Of a stretch of DNA of 64,000 nt, positions 34,001 through 44,715 are shown in pieces; position 1 is the stretch's first letter; each line of letters begins with the position of its first letter. The stretch lies in assembly GCF_028389875.1 (NCBI RefSeq), contig NC_084666.1:32334308-32398307 (forward strand). Reading direction: 5' to 3'. The notes under the pieces are model-generated. The model saw only the letters and a list, made by a program, of their open reading frames with translations, ran no database searches and was not told the DNA's origin. The position numbers and the translations under genes were made by a program. Source of the DNA: Rhea pennata. Taxonomy: Eukaryota > Chordata > Aves > Rheiformes > Rheidae.

Positions 34001-37000
34001 GTCCTTTTGCTTCTAAATTAAGCAAAAGTTTGTATGCTGTTTGTAAATGTAACCAAGATTACCTGCATCTCCGTGACCCATTTCACTTCCTTACAGGCAG
34101 GGTGCTACGTTAAAATCTCTGCCAGTTAGTTAATTTTTCAGGTATATTATTCTTCTTCCTATTTGTATTTTCAAAGAATAGGATTGAAGATTAATAGTTA
34201 TGAATGCTGTGATCTCCTTTGTGAGTGATGTATCCTTTGGAAATGTAAGAGCTGATTCTGCTTTAAGTGTATTTTTGCTTGTTCCCTGACAGCTAGAAAG
34301 TTCAAGAACTGCACTGGCTGAATAAATCTCTTTATAGCTAATGGAAGACTTTAGAGCAACAAGTCTATTGCTTATAGCAGCAGTATCTCTCGAAAGATCC
34401 TGTGGCTGATCCAAACAATTACTCTAGTTTCTTTTGCAGTAAGTAAAAAAAATTTACCTGTATTTAGTCCAGTAGGTGGCGTATATCAGCTGCAGTAAGG
34501 ACCTGGCCTTCCCAGCATACCAAAGTTGACTGCAAAATTTTATCAAAAGAAACTATGTGTAGTGTGTGTGGGGGGATATTTTTGTTTTTGAGTTTTTTTT
34601 AAAGTAGCTCTTACACTTTCTGCATTTGCAAATATGTTGCTGGCATGGTTTGATTATACATATAGTTCTGTAGACCTCCAAGAAATGTTATCTGAATACT
34701 AGCAACTCACACTAAGGAAGGCAAGGCAAGTATCCTCAATTTTTAGAGAAGAGTCTAAATGTTTCCTCATTATTTGTTTGACTGTCTATTCCTGTCTTGC
34801 AAAATTAAGTACTTTTTAATTATAATGATGCAAATAGGATAAAATATAAGCACTTAAGGTAATTTGGGGTAAAAGTTGTGCATTTCCTAATTTTTATGGC
34901 ATTTTGTAATTTGGGATTCTGTTGCCTTATATGTTGCCTTGCGTTTCCAAGGCAGGCTTGCTGGAGCTGGGATACTGGGGCAAACTGGAAGTGGCAGCAG
35001 CAGGGGGAAGTGGTTGTGATCCGAGGAGGTACTCAAAAGTGAAGAGGCAGCTGGGGAGGAGGAGGAAGCAGATTTCTTGGTCACAGGATACATGAGGAGG
35101 AGAGGCAGTGCAACAAGGCTGATACACTTGTGCTGCGGTCTAGCATTCTTTATTTTATTTATGTGGTCATTCCTGCAATAGTCAGTGTGGGAGCATTTAA
35201 TTGTTGCTTCTCCTTAGTAGAAGGATGTACCCTTTCAGCTGGTCTGCTGTGAATAGTAATGGATTTTTAGGAAAATCATAAAATGCTTTGCTTCTTGTTT
35301 TATTTACATCCCCTGAGAGCTAGCTACTGCAAGAGCAGGCTTTAAGGCCCTCCGCATCTACTAGAATTGCAATTATGGGAGGGAGGGAAACCTTATGGGT
35401 CAGGGTGGAGGTGCTGGGTGAAAGAAGGGATTTTTGGCTGTCTCCTCTGTTTGGTCAGAGGAGGAATCCTTTCTTTCCACTTCCAAACTGGAGGAAACAC
35501 CAGCATGCACTAAAATGATATACGTAGCTTTGGAGAGTGTAGCATGCAATGCATCTCTGGGCAGAAGGCTCGAACCGTGCAAACTTGGCTGTAGTAAGTC
35601 AAGGGCATGCACCAGCTTGCTTCAGTATTAACTGACAGCCTCTAATGTTGTCTTGCATCGTTCAGCATAAATATGCCCTCAAGATATCTTTTTGTTTCTA
35701 AATTTTTTGTGCTGGCTGAACAGAATAGCCCAAAATCTTGGAGTCCTTAACTGTCAAAGGTAATGAGTGCACTTCTAGAGTGGAAGGGCAGGAATGGTGT
35801 TTCCTAATTCTGTGCATAAACAAATTAGTGACTGTAGGCTCACCCAGAAACTGGATCTACAGCATAGAAGGACTGGAAACCGAGAGGGGTGAAAGAGAAA
35901 TAAGGGCTAGCACTTTTTCCCTTTTGATGCTTTATAGTAATATGTGTTCTAGATATTCTAACTCCACAAAGTTTTCACTCTGCCTGACTTGGAGTGTGGA
36001 TGTCTCACGTCCCAGAAAATGGCTGAATTTGTCACAGAACTTCAGCTGACAAATCAGCTTACATGAAGTGGACCTGCTGCACTGGAAAAGGCTGAACGGA
36101 AGAGGTAGACATACATCACACGCACAGTGCGTGCGTGCAATTGGTGTGCAGACAGAAGTTCAGATCCCCACAGAACTGAGTATACTGTGGGTGTTGTACA
36201 GGGTGAAATTAGATTGCTTTAAATGGACACAGGCTTCTGTTGGCTTAGTGGGATGTTGTTTTTGCCAGTGTTTATACCTGAATTTTGTTTCATTCCCATA
36301 CGTTCTGAAGTTTGAAAACTAGGAGGGTTTTTTTGTGTTAAACAGTAAAATATATTCCTCTTCCAGTATGCTTTCATTTAAGCTACACTCTCTTGTGTCA
36401 GTATGATACAGTGATTGAGGGGTTTGCTAGATACTTTTAAGTGACATTATACATACTATTTTTTTGTCTTGTTGCATCTTTTTCTACCTTCTAAACTTGG
36501 AATAGTTTTTCTGGCAAAGATCTTTTGAACTTAAAATACAGGGTTCTTATTAACTAAAGCTTAGTAAGAGGAATGTATGGGATAAGGTTTTGAAGTAGGT
36601 TATTAGTTTCTTTAAACAATCTCGAAATGCTTTTGTATACAAAATCTTTTCTTAGTGGTGTGTAGAACATAGCAAAGTTTTAGCTTTTGAGTCTTGATTT
36701 CTCAGCATCTAAAAAACACTAATGAAATAGACATTGTAACATTTGTGATTTACTTTATGTAGTCTATTTTGTCTGCTTAACATGTCACAAGTCTGAACAT
36801 TTCCAGTCTTTCAGTTGCTAGGTTTTGTTAGTGCATGTTTGTGGATGACTGCCTCCCTGGGAATTGATCACTGGATAGATTGTTCTCAGTTAAGTAGAAT
36901 ACACTGTACAATAATTAATTAACTCTGACCTTATTTTTGTCAGTTGATTTCAAGCTAGACTTCAGTGTCTGCATTAACTGTTGTAGGCAAAAATGTTCTA

Positions 37001-40000
37001 GCATAATGGTTTCTCTGTAATGTTGACATTTGGTGCTGGATACTTGCAAAGCATCGTATGCCAATGTAGTCATGTAGCCCATGAAATGTGAACTCTGAAG
37101 ATAAATAATAATAATAAGACAGATGAGGACATATTTTGGATTTCTTTCCCCTTCCTTGTTTGGTGTGATATACAACAAGCTCTCTCTTGCATGATTAGGA
37201 ATTTGTTGAAGTGTATTCAAAAATTGAAATGTATTTATTATGTAAGGTAGTGCATATATTAAAAATGAAAAATGTTATTATTCTGTAATTATATGATTAA
37301 AAGAACTAGAACCAGAGGAGGTCATGTAGGACAAGTTGATTAGTGGGTAGGAAACACGATTTGCTTATTTCCTTAGGCAAGTCTAGTGGTGGAGCAATGT
37401 GTGACTTACAGTGCCTGAAGGCTTTAGTGGCAGAGCCCATTCTCAGTTAGCCATGTCTGGGCTGTGCACTTGGTGTGTTTTTAATTGCTAAGCTACTGGC
37501 CTTGGCTGAAGGCTGAGCATTGGGTAGCATGAACCTTTGCTTGTGCTTGCAGGTGGTAGTACAAACTGCTAGCAGAACACTCAGGAAAAGCCAGAAATTT
37601 CAGGGTATGCATATAACTGAAAGCAATAGCCTCTCTGTTTTAAAAAAAGTGCATGTGAGCAGTTAGGGGGAGACTGCCTGCAATGGAGACATAAGCAAAA
37701 CTGAAGAAATTCTGATCCTCTAAAACACATTGTTACTTTTAGCAGTGTGACTGTAGGCATGCCCCACTGCATTGTAGGCTCTGAATACTCTTCTAAGTGT
37801 TTTAATCCTAGAAATAAATGATTCAGTCCTTGCATCAGCAAGTTACAGAGTAACTGCTGCATTAATGAACAGGAGTGCATAATAAATAGACTAAGCAGCA
37901 TGGTAGCTGTTTAGAATTCGTGCAGGCTGCATATTTGCCAAGACCCGGTTTAAAACATGGAAGAAGAATTCACTGTCAGGTGCTTCACACTGGAATCTTT
38001 CCTGACTTAGTTCCGACAGAAATGGCCTTAGAACTTGATAGCAGGGAGCCTGGCAGATGCTCTTGCAAAGGAAAACAGGAAAGCTTCATTTTCTGGCTGT
38101 GCTACTATGTAGAGGCACATGGTTGAAAACAACATTTTTAAGGGTCAAAGCAGCAGTGGAATGTATCAATACTGCCACACTGCTATCCTGACAGGATTTG
38201 CTGAGCGCTTGTACTGTTGCACTGATGCTTTTGCGATCCATCAGAAGGCAACACAGGAGGTGCTGCTAACTGTAACACCATCTGTGTACAAGAAAGAGCC
38301 AGGAAAGCAAATCCAAAAATAAATAAAAACAACATGAGATTGTGCCTGTTGAATTTAATGGATAGGACCTTTGACCCTTAGAAGCATTGTTAGCATAAAC
38401 ATATAAGTTGGTTTACAAATTTAAATCCACTGAGAGACGTACATAATTTGGGGTAAGAGAAAACAACAAATCAAAAGTCCACACACAGACTGAATTTTAC
38501 AAAGTTACCTCACTGTGACACAGCCATTACACCTGAAACAGTTCGCAGTATCATATTCTAAAATACCACTGGAATGAAGGGAAAACTACCTTACTGGTTT
38601 CCAGTGAGATCGCTTAGGGCAAGAGAGGAGCGAGTGCCAAAGTTGCTTACTTGCAGAACAAAGCCTGGCCTAAGCTGAAGTAGAAGTTCTGAATGTTGCT
38701 GTTTGCAAATGAAAAGTTGGGCCAGTGTGTTGAAGGCAGGAAAGTCGTCATGCTGAAAACGGGCATATACCGTTATATAAGCACCTTTTAAAGCGCTGCT
38801 GATCATCCTGAAGTATCTTTGCTATATACTGTTATACTATTGAGACTGTGCTACGATTGAAGTAAACAGAATCAAAAAGAGACTGAGATGCATGCAGGTT
38901 GACTTGAAGCATGAAAGCACAGGGTACATATGGACAAAATGTAGACAAACATATTGTCCGTGGCAGTCGTGACCTAGTTTCAAAGCAAGGACTGGAAGGA
39001 ACCCAAGAATGAAGGTACAAAACAAAGGCATGTAAGCACTCGTGCAGGTCACTGAAGTCAATAAAACTACTGCAAGGTTTTGCTGGATCAAAAGGGGAAG
39101 TTAAAACATACCTGTGAAAGAGGAATTTGTGTCAATTGCCAAATAGAAGTAAAAAAATCTTGAGTAAGTAGAAGTAGTGTGAGAAAAATGTATAAGAAAA
39201 CACACCTATGCTTGTCTGTGCCTTTTGTTTTGTTTTGTTTCCCTCCCCAGTATAAAGCAGCTTGACAGGTATGGGCAGCTGATCCTTACAAACTCCACTG
39301 CAGCAGACACAGGTGAATATAGCTGCTGGCTTCCACAGTGCAACGGTAACATATGCAGGAAGGATGAGACTAAAATGGGTTCAACATACATCTTTTTCAC
39401 AGGTAACCATTTGGGTTTATTAATGGAAATATATTTGCTAGTAAGGCAGGAATAAGTCTGTATCAGATCTTTCACTGTCAAGATGTTTTTTCACAATTTT
39501 CTTCTTTTTTTTTAGTAGATGGTAAGGGGACAATGCTGGTAGAAATGAGCAGACATGCTCAGTGTGTTACAAGTCTGTTTTCTCTATGGATTATGCTAAC
39601 TGCTTACCCAAAATAATGCATAATGCAGTGGAAAGCAAAAGCCTTTGAAAGTACTGACATATGTTCTGAGAATCACTTATAAAATGAATCTGCAGAATTT
39701 TTATTTTTTGAAAATGTGTCTTGATAAAATAGATCTGTATAGAAGATTCATTCTGCCATGGCATTCCAGTGTCCACATGAGCTTTCATGTTTTCTTCCTC
39801 CTCTCTCCCCAGTTACCTGCACTAAATCAAAAATCTTGACCTCATACATGGATCTCTGCACAGCCAAAATTCCTCCTAACAGTCTATGTATCATGTTGAG
39901 AGGCAAAACTCTCTGAATACTTGTATAGTCCTACAGAGTTTGAGGTTAACTGTAGTCCTAACACTACCTGGATAGGTTGTAGTAGATTACCACGCACAGC

Positions 40001-43000
40001 TTCCATAGTAAAACAGAGCTGAACTGAAACAGTTATTTTTTTCTTCTGATGGAAAATATTATAAACGGAAAACCACTTTTGTTGCCTGATTAGAGCTAAA
40101 GCATTCTTGGTTAGCAAATATTTCAATACAAAATGCTTAGATAGGATTGTTTGCAGTTAAGTTTTGGAGATAAATTAGAGCCATGAGACGGTTCAGGAGC
40201 TGTTTATCAGAAGCACTTAATGTTCCAAGGATACATTCCTTCAGAAAGATTGGAATAAACATTTCAATCAAGTTACTGTGTAAATGCTCCTGCTGGAAAG
40301 AGGCATTTAAGCATTGTATTTATAAGAAACATGCCAATATGAAAATAGTCTTCAATGGTCAGTCAAAAAGCACTATATATTTCACCTGTTTACCATGCAG
40401 TAAATCAAACATATTTTACCTAAAATTATATGTATTAAAAAGCTGTAGTTCCAAAGAATTTCTCTCCAGCAGTGCTTCTGTGTGTCTCTCTCTGCTTGCC
40501 TGCCTGCCTGTATGTTACTGCTTAAAAGTAGATGGATGAACAGCAGTAGATCCAGATGAGTATTTGGATACATAAAAGGGAATTCCTGAAACTTTCTTAA
40601 CATTAAGAGATTAGACGACAATGATTTTTTTTAACTAGTCTTTTTTTAGAAGACTACCTTGATTTTTTTTGTTGTTTTTAGTCCAACCTATGTAAATATG
40701 CACTCTCAAATTAGAAGAGCATTTATTTTTCTTTCATTTGTATTTAAAGTAAAATAGCTTTGTGTTCATTTTAACTGTTGCTTACAGAAAACCCTGTCAT
40801 AAATACTTTCTCTTCTTTTGTTAAACCAAGACATAAATATTATTCTAACTGTATTAACTCTTTTATACAGATAAAGGGGAACTTTTTGTACCTACTCCCA
40901 GTTATTTTGAGATTGTTTACCTGAACCCAGATAAACCTGCAGTCATCCCATGCCGTGTTACTACTCCTTCAGCAAAAGTAACTCTACACAGGGAATTTCC
41001 AGCAGAAGAAATTGAAACAGATGGAACTAATATTATTTATGATGTGAAAAAGGGTTTTGTCTACCAGCACCCTACTTCTGATCATAAAGGTATTGTGTAC
41101 TGCAAAGCAGAGTCACAGGGGGCACCTCAGATTTCCATCAAGTATCATCTACTGTATGTGGAAGGTAAGATGAGTTTTCCATGCACTTATGCTTTCCTGT
41201 TCCTGTTTCTTCTGCTGAGGTTATTTAGTGAACAAATTCTGAAAAGAAAGATTGTGAAATAAATAATGTAATTGGAGTTTTAAAATCTTGATCAAAAGTA
41301 GATGTGATGAAACTTTGTAGGTATAAATTCCAGGAAGTTCCTAGTTTGGGGTAGGGGGAGGAGTTCCAGGCATATGCTACTTACCTGTTGGATTAAATAC
41401 ACTGAGGCAAAAAAATGCCACTTGGTTGTATTTTATCAGTATATTTCATTCTGGAAACTAATTTCCTGTTTCCCACCATTGTCTTTCAATCAGTTCCCAA
41501 GGGCCCACCCTCAACCACAATTGCAGCATCATCCAATAGAGCAGAAGTCAGTGACAGCATTAATATAATCTGCACAGTCCTTGGGGAGCCAGATGTAGAT
41601 GTGAAATTCAGTTGGCAGTACCCAGGGCAAGAGGTAAGAGATGTCTGCCCCATTTGAAGTGCTTTGCTCTTCATAAATGCAATACTTTCTTGAATGCTGT
41701 TTAATATATAAATTTGAAATAGAGATTCTTTCAAATTGTAGTGTCTGCCTCCTGCTAGCTCAGGCATGCCTGGCAGGAGGAGGTAACACATTTCTTTTGA
41801 ACTTCACCCTATCTATCCCTGAGAGCAGAGAGGTATCACAGAAATGAAATAGCTGGAGAGCTCTACTCATCTTAGCAAAAAATCAAGCTCTGTAGAGCTC
41901 ACCCTTTTCTCAGGTTGCCATTGCAGAAACACTTGGCCTCTGGCAGCAGTTCCAAAAGGGAAGTCTCAGACAGGACCTGAGGGATCGCCTTGTGTTCCTG
42001 TTACTGGCCCTTTTGAGGCTTTATTGCCAAAGAATGATGCAGAACTCAGCAATAAGGTGGTAAGATCTGCACTGGTGTCCCGGGGCCAGTGCAGAATTAA
42101 GTAAGTAGCCTAACAACAGTGGAGGTAATTGTGAGAGTAAATGAGCACAGTTCAGTGCCTACCTGTCTTGACAAAAGTGAAATCTAAAGCCCAACGAGTT
42201 TGCTGTGGTCAGTAAGGTAGAGACCGTAGCACACTATCTCCACTGGGAAGGTGTGTGACCTTTGAGGAAAGAAAAGGATGAGACCAAGTGAGCACAGATG
42301 GGATTTGAACTGTAGGGCATGAGGCATGTGGAACCAGCTTTCTAGTTCTTGCTGAGATGTTTATTCCTTTATACTTGCAGCTATCTCTGTAGTAAAAAGT
42401 CAAATGGCAAGGGAAGTCAAGGTGCCTTTAGGGTTGAGGTGCTGCTAAAGAGTTGTTTCTTTGACTTAAATGCCCAATGGCTTCCTCTGGACTTAGCCCA
42501 TAGCATTAGTCCTATGTGGTACATAAACAAATGCCAAATTCTTTGCCCTTTAAGGAAGGCCTTAAACTCTGACTGTTTCCATAATCAGCCACTCTGTTGG
42601 GTGGGGAAGTAGGCCTTAAGAAGAAAGACCTCCCTGCTGATCACATTAGTTTTTTTTTTTTTTTTTTTTTTTAAAAAAAAACATTCCCCTTGATACCTTG
42701 CAGTGTAGTAGTTGGCTATTCAAACCTGCAGAATACAAACAACTGAAGGAATTGCTTTCTAGACTCACCCTGTCCTTCTAAAATGCTTTATTAGTGGCCA
42801 CGCCTCACTGCTTTTGCGTCTTTCACGCTTAAGTCGCTTCCCCAAGCGTGGTTGCTGGCTATTCTTGGCCCAGTTGCTTCCAGTGGTCTTGTAATTACAG
42901 TTACACCTCTCCAGCCCTGACTGAATATGAGCTGCTAAGTGCATTCACAGTCTCTCTCGTTTGCTGCGGATCCTGCATCTAGTGTGGGGCAAGGCACGTG

Positions 43001-44074
43001 CGCTGTCAGCAGAGGGCTGCACCCTCCCGGCAAAGCCAGCTGTGGGCGTTGAGGGAGACTTTGGCCTCGGCCTGCAGCTGCCTTTCAGCCTAGGAAGGGC
43101 TGAGGTGCTCATCCACCAGTGTAAACAGTCTCACAGGTCCAGCTGTGCCTGGGGATAGGGAGGGAAGCGGCTTGTTTGGGTTTCTGCACCAACAAACTGC
43201 TTAAGTACATGCCAGATTAGCACTGCATGCATGCTTGGTGCAGAGTTAACATTTTGTATGACACTACTGCCTTATTGCAAAGGAAATACTTTTGAGAAAA
43301 TTTCTCCATTTTCCCTTGGGGGGGAGGGTGGGAGAGAGAAATCAGTGATGCCAATCACACTTACCTTCCTCTTTTAAAACAAAAACCCTACTGAACTTTT
43401 CAGATTTGTTGGCTACTTCTGTTCTGTTGTACGGCTTTCAGGGCAGGGAGCTCAAGGCCAGGTCCCATTAAATGTCTGAAAAACACAAGCTTAACACAAG
43501 CGCCCCCCCCCCCCCCAAAAAAAAGGACCCTTTCCTATTTGATCAAACACACAAGTGGCCCACACTGGATCATTTACATCCTTAGGCAGAGTTTGGGCAG
43601 CCCTTAACCTACTGAGTCACCATATTAGTCTAAAGATTCGTAGTACCTGTACTGAAGAGTGGCGGAGCCATTATATTATCCTTATTTGGCATAAGTTACT
43701 GGTATGTCAACACTTAATGCAGAAATATTGCTGTAACTGCCAGACACCTTCAGCTTCCTCACTTAAGCCTTTCAGATGTAGACTCCTACTCCTTGCGCTC
43801 TCACTTCAAGGTCTGAGACGACAGTGTTGCTAAATACTGTTTGCAGAATCATGTATTTCCTTATGTGGGTGTCTTTTTTAAACAGTCTGAGAGGCCTGTG
43901 AGTATCCAGAACTTCTGGAGACTGATCAACAGAGGAACTGGCCATACTACAAGGATCTCAAAGAGTGTTATTGTTATTGAAGATTTTGAAGCAAGAGATG
44001 CTGGAAACTACATTTGTATAGCTCAGAACCTACAAGGAGAAACAACAGTAGCTACTAAAGTTGAACTAAACTAA
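21988..44074 (+). CDS. PDGFRL: Platelet-derived growth factor receptor-like protein, complete spliced CDS, gene level
   Basis: PDGFRL is a secreted Ig-superfamily protein resembling the ligand-binding part of the PDGF receptor, without transmembrane or kinase parts, proposed as a tumour suppressor in human. Six exons (21988-22042, 28588-28882, 39251-39402, 40871-41164, 41494-41633, 43886-44074) join in one frame to 1125 nt, 374 aa; human is 375. The order is: a signal peptide (residues 1 to about 18), a Lys/Arg/Pro-rich linker (about 25-55), a first Ig-like domain with Cys95 and Cys142 (DTGEYSC), a second cysteine-paired segment (Cys195, Cys245) and a C-terminal Ig domain with Cys292 and Cys356 (DAGNYIC). 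The C-terminus is SLQG-like: [15 protein letters not shown]. Conservation with human is clear throughout, by recall. It starts in a CpG island and converges on MTUS1. Confidence 0.96.
22081..22118 (+). other. G-run cluster with quadruplex potential
   Basis: Repeated runs of three or more G on the plus (coding) strand begin 39 nt after the PDGFRL exon 1 donor. They include an unbroken 11-G run. Such a pattern can form a G-quadruplex in DNA or nascent RNA. Confidence 0.7.
22534..22576. repeat. Tandem 10-bp GC-rich repeat in CpG island
   Basis: GCGCCGCCCC is repeated exactly three times at 22541-22570, with partial copies on both sides. Each unit contains a GC-box-like CCGCCCC, so the array could be a cluster of SP/KLF-type sites or a slippage product. 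Confidence 0.85.
23040..23440 (+). mobile_element. Old CR1 LINE 3' fragment
   Basis: Pieces resemble the CR1 3' end in order: a TTCAGCCTTGGGAAGAGAAG block, GGTTGCCCAG, GGGTCTCCGTCCT near 23267, TGGACAAGGCCCTCAGCAAC near 23311, CCCTGCTTTGAGCA near 23352, and GGGACCTCTAGAAGTCCTTT near 23387. It is more degraded than the 29-32 kb copy and lacks the 8-bp tail. It is in the plus orientation, and its boundaries are approximate. Confidence 0.65.
25548..25640 (+). mobile_element. Possible relic of a CR1-lineage endonuclease ORF
   Basis: One plus-strand frame reads approximately [22 protein letters not shown]. This recalls the GY-L-RKD...GGVAVYVKE block of CR1/L3-type LINE endonucleases, and the same block is intact in the 29.7 kb element as [19 protein letters not shown]. 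Only about 30 codons align by eye and the surroundings are not clearly LINE. Confidence 0.35.
28588..28882 (+). CDS. PDGFRL: PDGFRL exon 2, basic linker and start of Ig domain 1
   Basis: The acceptor is ttttactag| and the donor is TCAG|GTAAGC. The exon is 295 nt and encodes [13 protein letters not shown] and further basic residues, then [18 protein letters not shown] and ELRCKGS with the first Ig cysteine. It ends at KDSRL, and the frame enters in phase 1. Confidence 0.95.
29257..29551 (+). pseudogene. CR1 ORF1 3' end (esterase-like), frameshifted
   Basis: Two frames together give the C-terminal part of the CR1 ORF1 SGNH-esterase-like domain. [19 protein letters not shown] and INTWLR are in one frame. 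[20 protein letters not shown] and [20 protein letters not shown] then a stop are in another. The usual His of the DGIHL motif is Gln here. Confidence 0.7.
29700..32000 (+). pseudogene. CR1 ORF2 (endonuclease plus reverse transcriptase), frameshifted and internally deleted
   Basis: The endonuclease begins near [16 protein letters not shown]. Its long uninterrupted part (29840-30801) keeps the catalytic Asp and the SDH motif. The RT keeps the VSLTS and FADD regions, but the segment that would contain the first catalytic Asp is deleted near 31265-31275. The C-terminal part reads [20 protein letters not shown] and [19 protein letters not shown]. It is not functional. Confidence 0.9.
39251..39402 (+). 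CDS. PDGFRL: PDGFRL exon 3, end of Ig domain 1
   Basis: The acceptor is ctccccag| and the donor is ACAG|GTAACC. The exon is 152 nt and encodes [25 protein letters not shown] and [11 protein letters not shown] is a possible N-glycosylation site. Confidence 0.95.
39403..40870. other. PDGFRL intron 3
   Basis: 1.5 kb AT-rich intron with nothing recognised. Confidence 0.7.
40871..41164 (+). CDS. PDGFRL: PDGFRL exon 4, middle cysteine-paired segment
   Basis: The acceptor is ttttatacag| and the donor is GAAG|GTAAGA. The exon is 294 nt and encodes [48 protein letters not shown] and GIVYCKAE, closely following human PDGFRL. Confidence 0.95.
41494..41633 (+). CDS. PDGFRL: PDGFRL exon 5, start of C-terminal Ig domain
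   Basis: The acceptor is tttcaatcag| and the donor is AGAG|GTAAGA. The exon is 140 nt and encodes [35 protein letters not shown]. It ends in phase 0. Confidence 0.95.
42650..42681. repeat. T23-A9 homopolymer block
   Basis: Twenty-three T directly followed by nine A in PDGFRL intron 5. Confidence 0.9.
43503..43524. repeat. C14-A8 homopolymer block
   Basis: Fourteen C followed by eight A in PDGFRL intron 5, about 360 nt before the last exon. Base counts in such runs are prone to assembly error. Confidence 0.85.
43886..44074 (+). CDS. PDGFRL: PDGFRL exon 6 and stop
   Basis: The acceptor is tttttaaacag|. The exon encodes [52 protein letters not shown], and ends KVELN with TAA at 44072-44074. 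Confidence 0.95.
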   Translation, partial: SERPVSIQNFWRLINRGTGHTTRISKSVIVIEDFEARDAGNYICIAQNLQGETTVATKVELN

Positions 44075-44715
44075 TAGGAAAGACTTCTGGACATAGAATG
44101 AACTGTTACTATGGTATATGACACTTTAGCCATTTATTTCTTTAGTAGCATTTAAATGAAGTTTTCCATCACTGTTTCTTTTCACATATCAGTACCTTCC
44201 ATTTTTACTAGCTGGACAGACCAAAGTAGAGTTCCTTATACTTGGCAGTTGTCAGCTGTGAGAAGAAACTCCTGTAATTATTAAAGTTTAAGCCTGAACA
44301 TGCCTATGGCTTATTATATTTAGGAATAGGTGCTCTTGGGCTTTCCTTTGCATATACACTTTTTCCTCAAGCTTTAAGATTAACCTGCTAGGAGATTTGC
44401 ACCTGTGTGTGTGTGAGGGAGAAAACTGAGAAGATATTAAATATCTTCAAAAATCCAGCAGTGCAGGTATCTCTCTTCTGGTGCTGTGCAATTTTAAACA
44501 TTAAAGTACTGTAAGTGTTAAAAGTGAACCTATTAGCCAAAAGCAATGTTTATTTTGCAAGAATAATTAAAGTTCTGAACATTCTAAAAATGTGTCTGTG
44601 CATATATATGTGTGTGTGTATATATACACTTTTTATATATATAAAAAAAACATACACAAAGAAAATTCTCAGTCTTGGAAGAGATCAGTAATAAATATAT
44701 ATTAAGGTGCTAGAA
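44075..44715 (+). other. PDGFRL: Probable PDGFRL 3' UTR
   Basis: ATTAAA signals lie at 44280, 44500 and 44566, and a canonical AATAAA at 44690-44695. A TG/TA microsatellite at about 44597-44645 sits between them. Which signal is used cannot be told from sequence. Confidence 0.6.

Larger units (their letters stand above)
28883..39250. other. PDGFRL intron 2
   Basis: 10.4 kb. Apart from the CR1 at about 29230-32320 and a poly(A) run at 32701-32719, it is AT-rich sequence with short ORFs that match nothing known to me. It is the largest intron seen in the window. Confidence 0.7.
41165..43885. other. PDGFRL introns 4 and 5
   Basis: Intron 4 (41165-41493) is short. Intron 5 (41634-43885) contains T23-A9 at 42650-42681, a somewhat GC-richer stretch at about 42940-43160, and C14-A8 at 43503-43524. 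No gene-like ORF was recognised. Confidence 0.7.

Noticed and set aside
37581-37901. 106-codon minus ORF in PDGFRL intron 2
   Set aside because: No recognisable domain, splice context or composition difference from the flanking intron.
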